Below, piece after piece: positions 15,610-23,313 of a stretch of 64,000 nucleotides of DNA. The DNA comes from Streptomyces sp. HUAS YS2 (GTDB lineage: Bacteria > Actinomycetota > Actinomycetes > Streptomycetales > Streptomycetaceae). Position 1 is the stretch's first letter; every line of letters begins with the position of its first letter. The notes below the pieces were generated by a model. The model was not told the DNA's origin, did not search any database, and saw only the letters and a program-made list of their open reading frames with translations. The translations under genes and the position numbers were made by a program. The stretch is from contig NZ_CP137573.1 in assembly GCF_033343995.1 (NCBI RefSeq), forward strand, positions 3,815,001 through 3,879,000, in the 5' to 3' direction.

Positions 15610-16810
15610 ATGACAGTCGGATCGCCCGGGGATCCCGATCGCTCGGAGAGCTTCGGGGAGGGGCTGCTGGGTGGCCTCCTGGACCGGTCCCACGAGCTGC
15701 CACCGCATCAGGTCGGGCCGGTGCTCGCCGACACGGTGGCGCGGCTGGGGGGGACGGGAACCGCAGATCCTGCTCCAGGACTACGGACAGCAGCGGCTGA
15801 TCCCCCTGCCGGGCGAAGGGCTGGCGGCCGGCGAACCGCAGGCCATCGACGACTCCAAGGCCGGCCGGTGCTTCCTCACCTCACGCCCGGTCGAACTCGT
15901 ACTGTCCGACGGCGTACGGGTCCTGCTGCCCTTGCTGGACGGGGGCGACCAGGCAGGCGTCCTGGCGGTCACCCTGGACGCCGTCGATGACGACGACCGC
16001 CGCCTCCTGCGCAGGATCGCCGGGCTGATCGCCGCCATGTTGCAGAGCAAGAACAGCCATACCGATCTCTTCTTCCGCACCCGTCGCAGCGAACCGATGA
16101 GCGTCGCCGCCGAGATCCAGTGGTCGCTGCTGCCGCCCCTGTCGATGGTGACGCCGCACGTCATCGTCGCCGGCGTCCTCGAACCCGCCTACGACGTGGC
16201 GGGCAACAGCTTCGACCACGCCCTGAACGGGGACACCTTCCACCTCGCCATGATCGACGCAATGGGCCACGGTACGGACGCGGCGACGATGGCGACCGTG
16301 GCCATCGGCGCGTACCGGCACGCCCGACGGATCAGCATCGAGCTGTCCGAGATCTATCTCTTCATGGACTGCGCCGTGGCCGAGCAGTTCGCACCCGACC
16401 ACTTCGTGACCGCGCAGATGATGCGGCTGGACACGGACACCGGCCGCCTCCAGTGGGTCAACGCCGGCCACCCCGCCCCCATGCTGGTCCGCGGACACCG
16501 CGTCGTAGGCCGCCTGGACAGCCCCACGACCCTGCCCGTCGGCTTCGGAGGAGCGCAGCCGCAGGTCAGCGAAGTGACGCTCGCACCGGGGGATCGCGTC
16601 CTCTGTTTCACCGACGGGCTGATCGAGGAACACGAGAGCGGACAGGAGGAGTTCGGCGAGGAGCAGCTGATCGACTGGGTGAACCGGCTGGAGAAGGCGG
16701 ACCGGCAGGTCCGGGCGGTGGCACGGGACCTCTCCCACACCCTCAAACGGGCACGGGGCAACGCCACTTCGGACGACGCCACACTGGTCATGATCGAGTG
16801 GCGCGGATGA
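15610..16810 (+). pseudogene. SpoIIE/PP2C-type phosphatase, copy 1, frameshifted
   Basis: From ATG 15610 (GGGAG upstream) the frame reads MTVGSPGDPDRSESFGE and matches the intact paralogue at 20904. It shifts at a run of seven G (15747-15753); with six G the frame continues RLGGREPQILLQDYGQQRL to the stop at 16810. The C-terminal two-thirds is a SpoIIE domain (AAEIQWSLLPP, DAMGHG, DDATLVMIEW). The first metal aspartate is changed: VAGNSFDH here against VAGDSFDY in the paralogue. Frameshift and lost ligand together suggest decay, though the G-run could be a sequencing error. Confidence 0.8.
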
Positions 16811-16887
16811 CGCTCGGGACCACCCCGGCTCCGGGCGGCGTGCCCGGCGGGAAATGACCTGGTCAGGGCGGCTCGTCCGGCCGCTGG

Positions 16888-17005
16888 GCGGAGTACGCTG
16901 AAAGTACCGGGAGTAAGTCGAGCACCCGCTCCCACGCGGACGTCGTTTCCGGCGATCAAGACACTGGGCCGCCCTGCAGGGCGGCCCGGAGACGGGTCCG
17001 CGATC
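16888..17005 (+). promoter_or_regulatory. Conserved leader of DUF5994 gene with palindromic hairpin, copy 1
   Basis: This block shares GCGGAGTACG, GTACCGGGAG and CCCACGCGGACGTCGTT with the leader at 22191. A perfect 10-bp stem (16966-16975 with 16978-16987) ends 18 bp before the ATG. The stem sequence differs from copy 2 while pairing is kept. Confidence 0.65.
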
Positions 17006-17560
17006 ATGACCACCACCCTCGCATCCCTGCTTTCGGCGCGCCTGTCACTGACACCGAAGACCACACTCGCCGGCCTCCTGGACGGTGCCTGGTGGCCTCG
17101 TTCGTATGACCTGGACGTCGAACTCCCGCCTCTGGTCGACGCGTTGGAGGAGCGCTTCGGACGCATCACGCGCGTCGCGGTGAACCCCACCCACTGGCCC
17201 GTCGTCCCGCACAAGGTCGCCGTCACCGGGCACACCGTGCACGTCGGCTGGTTCACCGAACAGGATCCCGACAAGATGATCCTGCTCTCGTACGCCGTCG
17301 GCCGCTGCGACCTCCTGGTGATCCCGCCCGAAACCGAACCCGCCTCGGCAGCACGGCTCATGACCGCCGCCGCCCTCCCCGGCAGCATCCTGGCCGCCGG
17401 CGCCCTGATGTCCGACGAGGCCACGATCAGCCGACGTATACGGAACGCCCGCGGCAGCGAGGACGCCTGGGAGACCGACGGCGGCGCGGCTCCGGCGCCC
17501 CCGCGACACCCGCTCATCGGCGCGCGGACGATCCCCATCCCGGGCATGCTCCGGAGGTGA
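17006..17560 (+). CDS. DUF5994-family protein, copy 1
   Basis: 184 residues from ATG 17006. Diagnostic features are LLDGAWWPRSYDL, the FGRITRVAVNPTHW strand, HVGWFTEQDP and CDLLVIPPETEPASAARLM, followed by a variable C-terminal tail. The fold and function of DUF5994 are unknown. It follows the SpoIIE-type phosphatase gene and has its own conserved structured leader. The same phosphatase-leader-DUF5994 order recurs in cassette D, suggesting the pair functions together. Confidence 0.85.
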   Translation: MTTTLASLLSARLSLTPKTTLAGLLDGAWWPRSYDLDVELPPLVDALEERFGRITRVAVNPTHWPVVPHKVAVTGHTVHVGWFTEQDPDKMILLSYAVGRCDLLVIPPETEPASAARLMTAAALPGSILAAGALMSDEATISRRIRNARGSEDAWETDGGAAPAPPRHPLIGARTIPIPGMLRR

Positions 17561-17564
17561 CCCC

Positions 17565-17808
17565 GTGGAAATCCTGATCCCGCTCGCCGTACGAAGCCAC
17601 CGGAGGCAACCGCCTCCTCGGAGTCCCCGGGCCGAAGCTGCGGAACGACCTGCGCATCCCGGAGGAGGACCGGGCCGCCGCCTGCACCTACCTCGCCGGC
17701 GAGAACCTGATCACCGTCGACTGGGAACCGGGCAACACCCCCGCGATGATCTCCCTCACCCACCAGGGCATCCGCCGCATGGAGGCCGAAGAAGAAGGGC
17801 GCGGGTGA
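17565..17808 (+). pseudogene. Small winged-helix-like gene with a one-base deletion
   Basis: GTG 17565, behind GGAGG, reads VEILIPLA. The next frame then continues PYEATGGNRLLGVPGPKL, CTYLAGENLITVDWEPGN and MISLTHQGIRRMEAEEEGRG to the stop at 17806-17808. Adding one base near 17587 joins the two into an 80-residue protein that looks like a small wHTH. It starts 4 bp after the DUF5994 stop. As given it is broken. Confidence 0.75.
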
Positions 17809-17817
17809 ACCGCGCCC
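17797..17817 (+). terminator. Hairpin overlapping the stop codon
   Basis: GGGCGCGG (17797-17804) pairs with CCGCGCCC (17810-17817) around the stop codon of the broken wHTH gene. Confidence 0.6.
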
Positions 17818-17891
17818 GGAGACGCTGCGGATCCAGCTCCCGATCAGGAGCCGCATGAAGTCGGCGGCCGTGCCACAACATGCCAGTAGCA

Positions 17892-18065
17892 GCGGTGAAC
17901 AACGGTCGGCATGGGGTGGGCCGCGACAGCCCACCCCATGCCTCGGCATCCGTTTCCGCAGGTCAGCGGGTATATAACAGCTCAAGTGCCGGGTGCTTAT
18001 AGCGCGGGTTCGATTCCCGTCATCCGCTCTTGAACGAAGGCCCTGGTCAGAGACCAGGGCCTTCG
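17892..18065 (+). repeat. att-like site copy 3: arm, core, terminator
   Basis: The arm begins GCGGTGAACAACGGTC (17892), with TTTCCGCAGGTCAG about 60 bp later. The core is 17999-18029 and the terminator stem 18035-18048/18052-18065. The stem reads GGCCCTGGTC where copy 1 has GCCCCAGGTC, and the opposite arm changes to match. Confidence 0.85.
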
Positions 18066-18100
18066 TCGTTGTCTCGATCGTCGGCCCGACCGGAATCCGG

Positions 18101-19375
18101 TCAGAACTCCAGCACCTCGCGGTCGAGCGGGTACCGCGCGCGGTGGGGTCCGTCGTACGGCGAGGGCGTGATCGGCAGGACGCCGGTGGGCTGCAGGCCC
18201 AGGTTGTCGTCCCAGATGCGGGGTTCGACCTGTCCGACGACGCGGAACTTCCGGAAGGTGAACGGCGGGCTGTCGGTCGGGAAGAACTCGGGCGTGGTCA
18301 TCACCTGGAAGTGCAGGTGCGGCGTGGTCGAGTTGCCGCTGTTGCCGATCAGCCCGAGGACCCGGCCGGGTTCGACGTGGTCGCCTTCCCGGACCCTGAG
18401 CGAGCCGGGCTTCAGGTGCGCGTAGAGGAGGTAGCGGCCGGGCGCGACCTCCACGGTGACGTGGTTGCCGACGGTCTCCTCGATCGGGGGGACCGGCGGC
18501 GTGACGGGCGGCGTGTTGTCCGGGATCCCGTCCTGGACCTCCACCACTCGGCCGCCGGCCGCCGCCACGACGGGCTGCCGGTAGCTCAGGTAGCTGGTGA
18601 GCCGCGCGGGGTCGCCCTCCCAGGTCTGCCCCTGCTCGCCGACCCGGTACCAGTCGATCGCGAAGCGCTGCGGTACGTAGAAGCGGCCGTTGATCGGGCC
18701 GAGGCCGCGACGGTGGTGGGTGTTGCCGCAGCACGATTCGCTGGAGTACCAGGTGCCGAGGCGGACCGGCGCGTTCAGGTTCAGCGGCGCGGTGCGGTCG
18801 GTCGGGGTGACCTGAACCGTCTCCTCGAACGGGGCGGAGCCGGAGGCAGTGAGGACGGCGCCCGAGAGGTGGTGCTCAAGGACCTTGGGCACCCGCTGGC
18901 CGTGGTCGAGGGCCAGGTCGATCCAGACGACCCACTGCTGGGAGCCCGGGATCACGGTCGGCGTCGGCCCCGGCGGCGCCGGCGTATACCCGTCCGCACC
19001 CGGCAGGGGGTCGCCCACCGGGTTGGCGGCATCGGCCAGCGCCTGCCCGCTCAGCGATCCCACCACCCGGTGTGTGCGGGCGTCCCGGACCTCGACACGG
19101 TCCAGCCGCACCCGTGCGCTGCCGGCCAGCGCGTTCGTGGTGAGCAGTTCGTACGAGAGGTGCGTCTTGCCGTCCGTGGCAACGAACGGAGCCGGTTCCG
19201 TCATCACCGCCGCCGTCAGCGGCGTGAACTGGGGGCCGGGCACCGGCGCGGCCTCGCCTGTGCCGTATCCGGGTGTCGTCGAAGCCGTCAGCATGCCGAC
19301 CGCGAGCAGGGCGGCGGCGAGCCCGCGACGTAGCGGGCCGCGGCCGGTGCGGTTGCGAGGGTGGCGCTCTGCCAT
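18101..19375 (-). CDS. Secreted M23-family metallopeptidase
   Basis: 424 residues from ATG 19375 (GGAAGAG upstream); a longer frame to 19588 lacks support. A signal peptide is evident: basic MAERHPRNRTGRGPLRR, then LAAALLAVGMLTAS. The middle 200 residues are a beta-rich region of unknown type. The C-terminal LytM-like domain has QRFAIDW, YLLYAHLKPGSL and STTPHLHFQVM, the last being the HxH zinc motif. Such enzymes cut peptidoglycan cross-links or other peptides outside the cell. It is the sole gene of cassette C. Confidence 0.88.
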   Translation of the reverse strand: MAERHPRNRTGRGPLRRGLAAALLAVGMLTASTTPGYGTGEAAPVPGPQFTPLTAAVMTEPAPFVATDGKTHLSYELLTTNALAGSARVRLDRVEVRDARTHRVVGSLSGQALADAANPVGDPLPGADGYTPAPPGPTPTVIPGSQQWVVWIDLALDHGQRVPKVLEHHLSGAVLTASGSAPFEETVQVTPTDRTAPLNLNAPVRLGTWYSSESCCGNTHHRRGLGPINGRFYVPQRFAIDWYRVGEQGQTWEGDPARLTSYLSYRQPVVAAAGGRVVEVQDGIPDNTPPVTPPVPPIEETVGNHVTVEVAPGRYLLYAHLKPGSLRVREGDHVEPGRVLGLIGNSGNSTTPHLHFQVMTTPEFFPTDSPPFTFRKFRVVGQVEPRIWDDNLGLQPTGVLPITPSPYDGPHRARYPLDREVLEF

Positions 19376-19568
19376 GGTGCTCTTCCAGTCGTCGGGTCCG
19401 GGGCCGCGAAGGGCCCCGGCACGCCCCGCGCCGAGGCGCAGGCTCATGTAATCCGGCCGGGCGACGCTCCAGGCGGACGGCGCCGGAGTCGGGTGCCGAA
19501 CGACACCCGTCCAGCCGCACCGGACCGCCGGGTGGGAGCCGGTACGTGCCCGTCCGTGCCCTCCAGGA

Positions 19569-19751
19569 CGGTGAACAGCGGTCACCACGGGTGTGAGCAG
19601 AGCCTCCCGGCAGGACCCGCGAAGAGACTTGTCCGCAGGTCAGAGGCCATGTGGGCGGCCAAAGCAGCGGTGATTCCCGAGCTTATAGCGCGGGTTCGAT
19701 TCCCGTCATCCGCTCTTCTATGAAGCCCCAGGTCAGCGACCTGGGGCTTCG
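19569..19751 (+). repeat. att-like site copy 4: arm, core, terminator
   Basis: The arm begins CGGTGAACAGCGGTC (19569), with TTGTCCGCAGGTCAG near 19629. The core is 19685-19715 and the terminator stem 19721-19734/19738-19751. The stop codon of the next minus-strand gene (19733) lies in the loop region, as at copy 1. Confidence 0.85.
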
Positions 19752-20248
19752 TCGTCGTCCGGGGAAGTACCGCCCGACGGGGCTGCGGCGTGGGGGAGTT
19801 CGGCGAGGAGGATCTCGGCGGCCTGGGTGACGTTGTCGGCGTGGACGGCGCGGGCCATGGCCGTGCGAGCGGCCTCGGGGGTCGTGGCGGGCGGGACGAC
19901 CATGAGGGAGAAGTGGTCGTTGTCGCCGCGTGTGATCAGGACGGTGTCGTCGCCGACGGGGAAGGAGTCGAGGTGCACGACCCGGTCGTCGACGGTCAGG
20001 CGAGTGGGGATGCCGTTCCAGGCGGAGGCGTCCAGGCCGACCCGGGTGATGGGCCCGAGGTGCTCGGTCAGGGCGGTGATCAACGGCGGGATCTCCCGCC
20101 CGACGTCGCGCGAGCGCGGCCACCACGCGCCGTCGAGGAGGCTCTGCCGAGACCCTGTCGTCTCCAGCCGGAGCAGCGCGGTGCCCGGCCCGACGGCCCG
20201 GTGGACCTCGTCCGGCAGGAGGCGCGGGGAGAAGCCTGCGTCGGTCAT
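19733..20248 (-). CDS. DUF5994-family protein, divergent member
   Basis: 171 residues from ATG 20248. LLDGAWWPRSRDVGREIPPL, LGPITRVGLDASAW, VVHLDSFPVGDD and LMVVPPATTPEAARTAMARA align with the two DUF5994 genes of the array, but it stands without a phosphatase partner and on the opposite strand. The last residues DDDEAPGR and the stop are encoded by the att terminator of copy 4. The binding site is weak (GGGCGGA), so the start is only probable. Confidence 0.8.
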   Translation of the reverse strand: MTDAGFSPRLLPDEVHRAVGPGTALLRLETTGSRQSLLDGAWWPRSRDVGREIPPLITALTEHLGPITRVGLDASAWNGIPTRLTVDDRVVHLDSFPVGDDTVLITRGDNDHFSLMVVPPATTPEAARTAMARAVHADNVTQAAEILLAELPHAAAPSGGTSPDDDEAPGR

Positions 20249-20470
20249 GATCGGTCCGCCCGTCCACGGGTGGTGCCGCTGCCGCCCGGACCGGTGCCAC
20301 GGCGGACGCCGGGCCGGCGGGCGGGGCGACGGCCCCGTTCTTTCACCGTACTCCGGGAGGTCGCGCGGACGCGCCGCTCTCCGCCGGGGACCGGTCGGCG
20401 CCGACGGCTTCGGACGTACCGTGGACGTATGGAGCCATGCCCGCTCCGGGCGTGCGCGGGCGGGTCGCCG

Positions 20471-20764
20471 ATGGGAAAGGACGGTGCCGCCTTGGACCGC
20501 AACGAGCCGGAAGCCGAAGTCCTGCCGCCGCCGGGGTACGCCGAAGTCCGCATCGTCGCCGCCACCCCCGACGCCGCCCGGATGGTGGCCGATGTCCTCC
20601 GTCACTGCTTCGCCGGTGACGAGCAGCGCAGCTACCCCGCCCCCGGCGGAGGCACCCGCCTCCACCTCACCGTCGACACCGCCCACACCGCCGAACCGGC
20701 CCGGTCCTGGCTGGCCACCAGCAGGCCCCCGAGCGGCACGGGGCCCCACTCGCAGGAACCCTGA
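20471..20764 (+). CDS. Small conserved hypothetical protein
   Basis: 97 residues from ATG 20471; an alternative TTG start lies about 20 bases downstream (reading LDRNEPEAEV). It is acidic at the start and then has an alpha/beta pattern (GYAEVRIVAATPDAARMVAD, VLRHCFAGDEQRS, LHLTVDTAHTAEPARSWLA). No recognised domain. It lies 139 bp before the second phosphatase gene. Confidence 0.6.
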   Translation: MGKDGAALDRNEPEAEVLPPPGYAEVRIVAATPDAARMVADVLRHCFAGDEQRSYPAPGGGTRLHLTVDTAHTAEPARSWLATSRPPSGTGPHSQEP

Positions 20765-20903
20765 CCAGGGGGCGGAGCCCACGGCGCGCGTGGCGGACCC
20801 GGTCGCCGCGGAGCATCCTGGAAGCCGCACCGCGATACCGACGGATCGGCCCGTCGGCACCGGACCAGGGCGTTGCCCCGCCGCCCACCTGGAGGCCCCC
20901 CGG

Positions 20904-22115
20904 ATGACCGTCGGACCGCACGAGGACGGGGACCCCGACCGCTCGGAGAGCTTCGGGGAGATGCTGCTGGGCGGGCTCCTGGACCACGCCCACGCGCTGC
21001 CGCCCGACCGGGTCGGATCGGCCCTCGCCGACGCGGTCGCCCGGATCGGGGGCCGCGAGGTGCGGATCCTGCTCCAGGACTACGGTCAGCAGAATCTGGT
21101 CCCCCTGGCCGGGGACGGACTGGAGGACGGCTACCCCCTGCCCATCGACGGTTCGGAGGCCGGCCGCTGCTTCCTCACCTCGCGCCCGGTGGAGGTGCCG
21201 GTGGCCGACGGCGTACGGGTCCACGTCCCGCTGCTCGACGGCGGCGACCAGGCCGGCGTCCTGGCCGTCACCCTGGACGCGGTGGACGACGACGCCCGCC
21301 GCATCCTGCGCAGGCTCGCGGCCCTGGCCGCCGACACGATGCAGACCAAGAACGGCTACACCGACCTCTTCTTCCGCACCCGCCGCGGCGAACCGATGAG
21401 CGTCGCCGCCGAGATCCAGTGGTCGCTCCTGCCACCGCTCGCCATGACGATGCCCCGCGTCGCCGTCGCCGGAGTCCTGGAACCCGCCTACGACGTGGCC
21501 GGCGACAGCTTCGACTACGCCCTGAACGGCGACGTCCTCCATCTCGCCATGATCGACGCCATGGGCCACGGCCTGGACGCGGCGACCATGGCGACCGTGG
21601 CCATCGGCGCGTACCGGCACGCCCGCCGCACCAGCGTCGAGCTGTCCGAGATCTACCTCTTCATGGACCGGGCCGTCGCCGAACAGTTCGCCCCCGACCA
21701 CTTCGTCACCGCACAGATGCTGCGGCTCGACACGGGCACCGGCCGCCTCCAGTGGGTCAATGCCGGGCACCCCGCCCCCATGCTGATCCGCGAGCACCGC
21801 GTCGTACGCCGCCTCGACAGCCCCACCACCCTCCCCGTCGGCTTCGGCGGAGACCAGCCGCAGGTCAGCGAAGTAACGCTCGCGCTCGGGGACCGGATCC
21901 TCTGCTTCACCGACGGCCTGATCGAGGAACACGAGACCGGGCAGGAGGAGTTCGGCGAGGACCAGCTGATCGACTGGGTCCACCGGCTGGACCGGGCCGA
22001 CCGGAGCGTACGGGCCGTGGCACGCGACCTGTCCCACACGCTCAGACGGGCCCGCGGCGGGGCCACCACCGACGACGCCACCCTCGTCCTCGTCGAGTGG
22101 CGCGGACGCGGATGA
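20904..22115 (+). CDS. SpoIIE/PP2C-type phosphatase, copy 2 (intact)
   Basis: 403 residues from ATG 20904, with GGAGG upstream. Residues 1-150 form a sensor-like, possibly GAF-type region (VRILLQDYGQQNLVPL, SEAGRCFLTSRPVEV, LDGGDQAGVLAV). The SpoIIE domain follows, with metal-binding VAGDSFDY, IDAMGHGLDAATMA, VNAGHPAPM and DDATLVLVEW intact. The family dephosphorylates anti-anti-sigma factors in partner-switching stress pathways. No anti-sigma partner is adjacent; the neighbour is DUF5994. Confidence 0.88.
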   Translation: MTVGPHEDGDPDRSESFGEMLLGGLLDHAHALPPDRVGSALADAVARIGGREVRILLQDYGQQNLVPLAGDGLEDGYPLPIDGSEAGRCFLTSRPVEVPVADGVRVHVPLLDGGDQAGVLAVTLDAVDDDARRILRRLAALAADTMQTKNGYTDLFFRTRRGEPMSVAAEIQWSLLPPLAMTMPRVAVAGVLEPAYDVAGDSFDYALNGDVLHLAMIDAMGHGLDAATMATVAIGAYRHARRTSVELSEIYLFMDRAVAEQFAPDHFVTAQMLRLDTGTGRLQWVNAGHPAPMLIREHRVVRRLDSPTTLPVGFGGDQPQVSEVTLALGDRILCFTDGLIEEHETGQEEFGEDQLIDWVHRLDRADRSVRAVARDLSHTLRRARGGATTDDATLVLVEWRGRG

Positions 22116-22190
22116 CGGGGACCCGGCGCTTCCGGCGGCCCCGCCCGCCGGAAGAACCGGCCCGGTCCGCCGCCCCCGTCCGGCTGCGGC

Positions 22191-22307
22191 GCGGAGTACG
22201 TTGGAGGTACCGGGAGCACTTCGTACACCCGCTCCCACGCGGACGTCGTTCCCGGCGATCACTAGGCCGGGGCGCCCGCAGGCGCCCCGGGGACGGGTCC
22301 CGGTCTC
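22191..22307 (+). promoter_or_regulatory. Conserved leader of DUF5994 gene with palindromic hairpin, copy 2
   Basis: Shares blocks with the leader at 16888. A perfect 10-bp stem (22267-22276 with 22281-22290, loop CGCA) ends 17 bp before the ATG, and GACGGGTCC follows in both copies. Confidence 0.65.
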
Positions 22308-22868
22308 ATGACCAGCACCACCGCTCCCACCCGCCAGGCTCGCCTGGTCCTGACCCCGAACACCTCCATGGCCGGCCTGCTGGACGGCGCCTGGTGGCCG
22401 TACTCACGCGATCTCGCCACCGAGTTGCTCCCCCTGGTGGAGGCGCTGCGGGACCGCTTCGGACGCGTCACGCGGATCACCGCGAACCCGGCACCCTGGC
22501 CTGTCGCCCTGCGCAAGGTCCCCATCGGCGGCTACGCCGTGCACGTCGGCTGGTTCACCGAGCAGGCCCCCGACACGATGATCCTGCTCTCGTACGACCT
22601 CGGCCGCTGCGACCTGCTGGTGATTCCCCCGGAGACCGAACCCGCCGCCGCCGCAAGGCTGATGGCCGCCGCGTCCGCCCCGGGCAACGTCCACACCACA
22701 GGCACCCTGATGTCCGAGGAGAACGCGACCGGTCGTCTCCTGCGGGAGGCAGGGGCCGGTGAGGACGCCTGGGAGACGGACCGCGGCGCCTCCCGGCAGC
22801 CCCGGCTCCGCCCCCGCCCCGTCGTCGGGGCACGCATGATCTACCTGCCCCACGGCGTGCGGAGATGA
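22308..22868 (+). CDS. DUF5994-family protein, copy 2
   Basis: 186 residues from ATG 22308, a close paralogue of the gene at 17006: LLDGAWWPYSRDL, FGRVTRITANPAPW, HVGWFTEQAPDTMILLSYDL and CDLLVIPPETEPAAAARLMA are shared almost unchanged, while the N and C termini differ. Function unknown. It follows the intact phosphatase gene by 192 bp and carries the conserved hairpin leader. Confidence 0.85.
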   Translation: MTSTTAPTRQARLVLTPNTSMAGLLDGAWWPYSRDLATELLPLVEALRDRFGRVTRITANPAPWPVALRKVPIGGYAVHVGWFTEQAPDTMILLSYDLGRCDLLVIPPETEPAAAARLMAAASAPGNVHTTGTLMSEENATGRLLREAGAGEDAWETDRGASRQPRLRPRPVVGARMIYLPHGVRR

Positions 22869-22960
22869 CACCTGCTGTTCCCGCGACCGCGCTGATCCCT
22901 CGTCTTGTCCAGGAGGTGCCACCGCCGCTGCGCCCCGCCTTCCGCTCCCGTGCCCTGGGG

Positions 22961-23143
22961 GCGGTGAACAGCCGTCAACACGGTTGTCGCCGAGCCAACA
23001 AGAAGCCCCGCAACTGAGGCCGTTTTCGCAGGTCAGGAACCTGATTCTCCAGCTGGGCGCCGGTGGTTCCCCGGCTCATAGCGCGGGTTCGATTCCCGTC
23101 ATCCGCTCCACTACAAAGCCCCAGGTCAGAGACCCGGGGCTTT
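22961..23143 (+). repeat. att-like site copy 5: arm, core, terminator
   Basis: The arm begins GCGGTGAACAGCCGTC (22961), with TTTTCGCAGGTCAG near 23022. The core is 23078-23108 and the terminator stem 23115-23127/23131-23143 has one mismatch. It is the most diverged copy just before the core (GGTTCCCCGGCTC) and is probably the outer boundary of the array. Confidence 0.85.
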
Positions 23144-23313
23144 TGTGTTGTCGAGACCTTTCTATTGGTTGCGTGCCAGATCCGTGGCCGGGAACGCCGT
23201 ACTCCCCCTGCTGCCGAGTCGCCGAGGGACCCATTTCGCCGCACCTCGCGCATCGTGGGGATGTCTTCGGTGCTGGGATGCGGGCTGAGTTATGTGAGAG
23301 TGGGGGACGAATC

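Noticed and set aside
6480..23110. Short peptides such as ERMTGIEPAL and ADDGNRTRAISLG encoded antisense to each att core
   Set aside because: They are the reverse translation of tRNA 3' sequence and terminator. The apparent protein conservation is only the DNA repeat.
6450..23143. The five tRNA-derived repeats as a CRISPR array or as five tRNA genes
   Set aside because: Spacing is 1.7 to 7.4 kb with genes between, not short spacers. Copies 2-5 lack the acceptor 5' strand, D arm and anticodon arm, so only the first is a tRNA.
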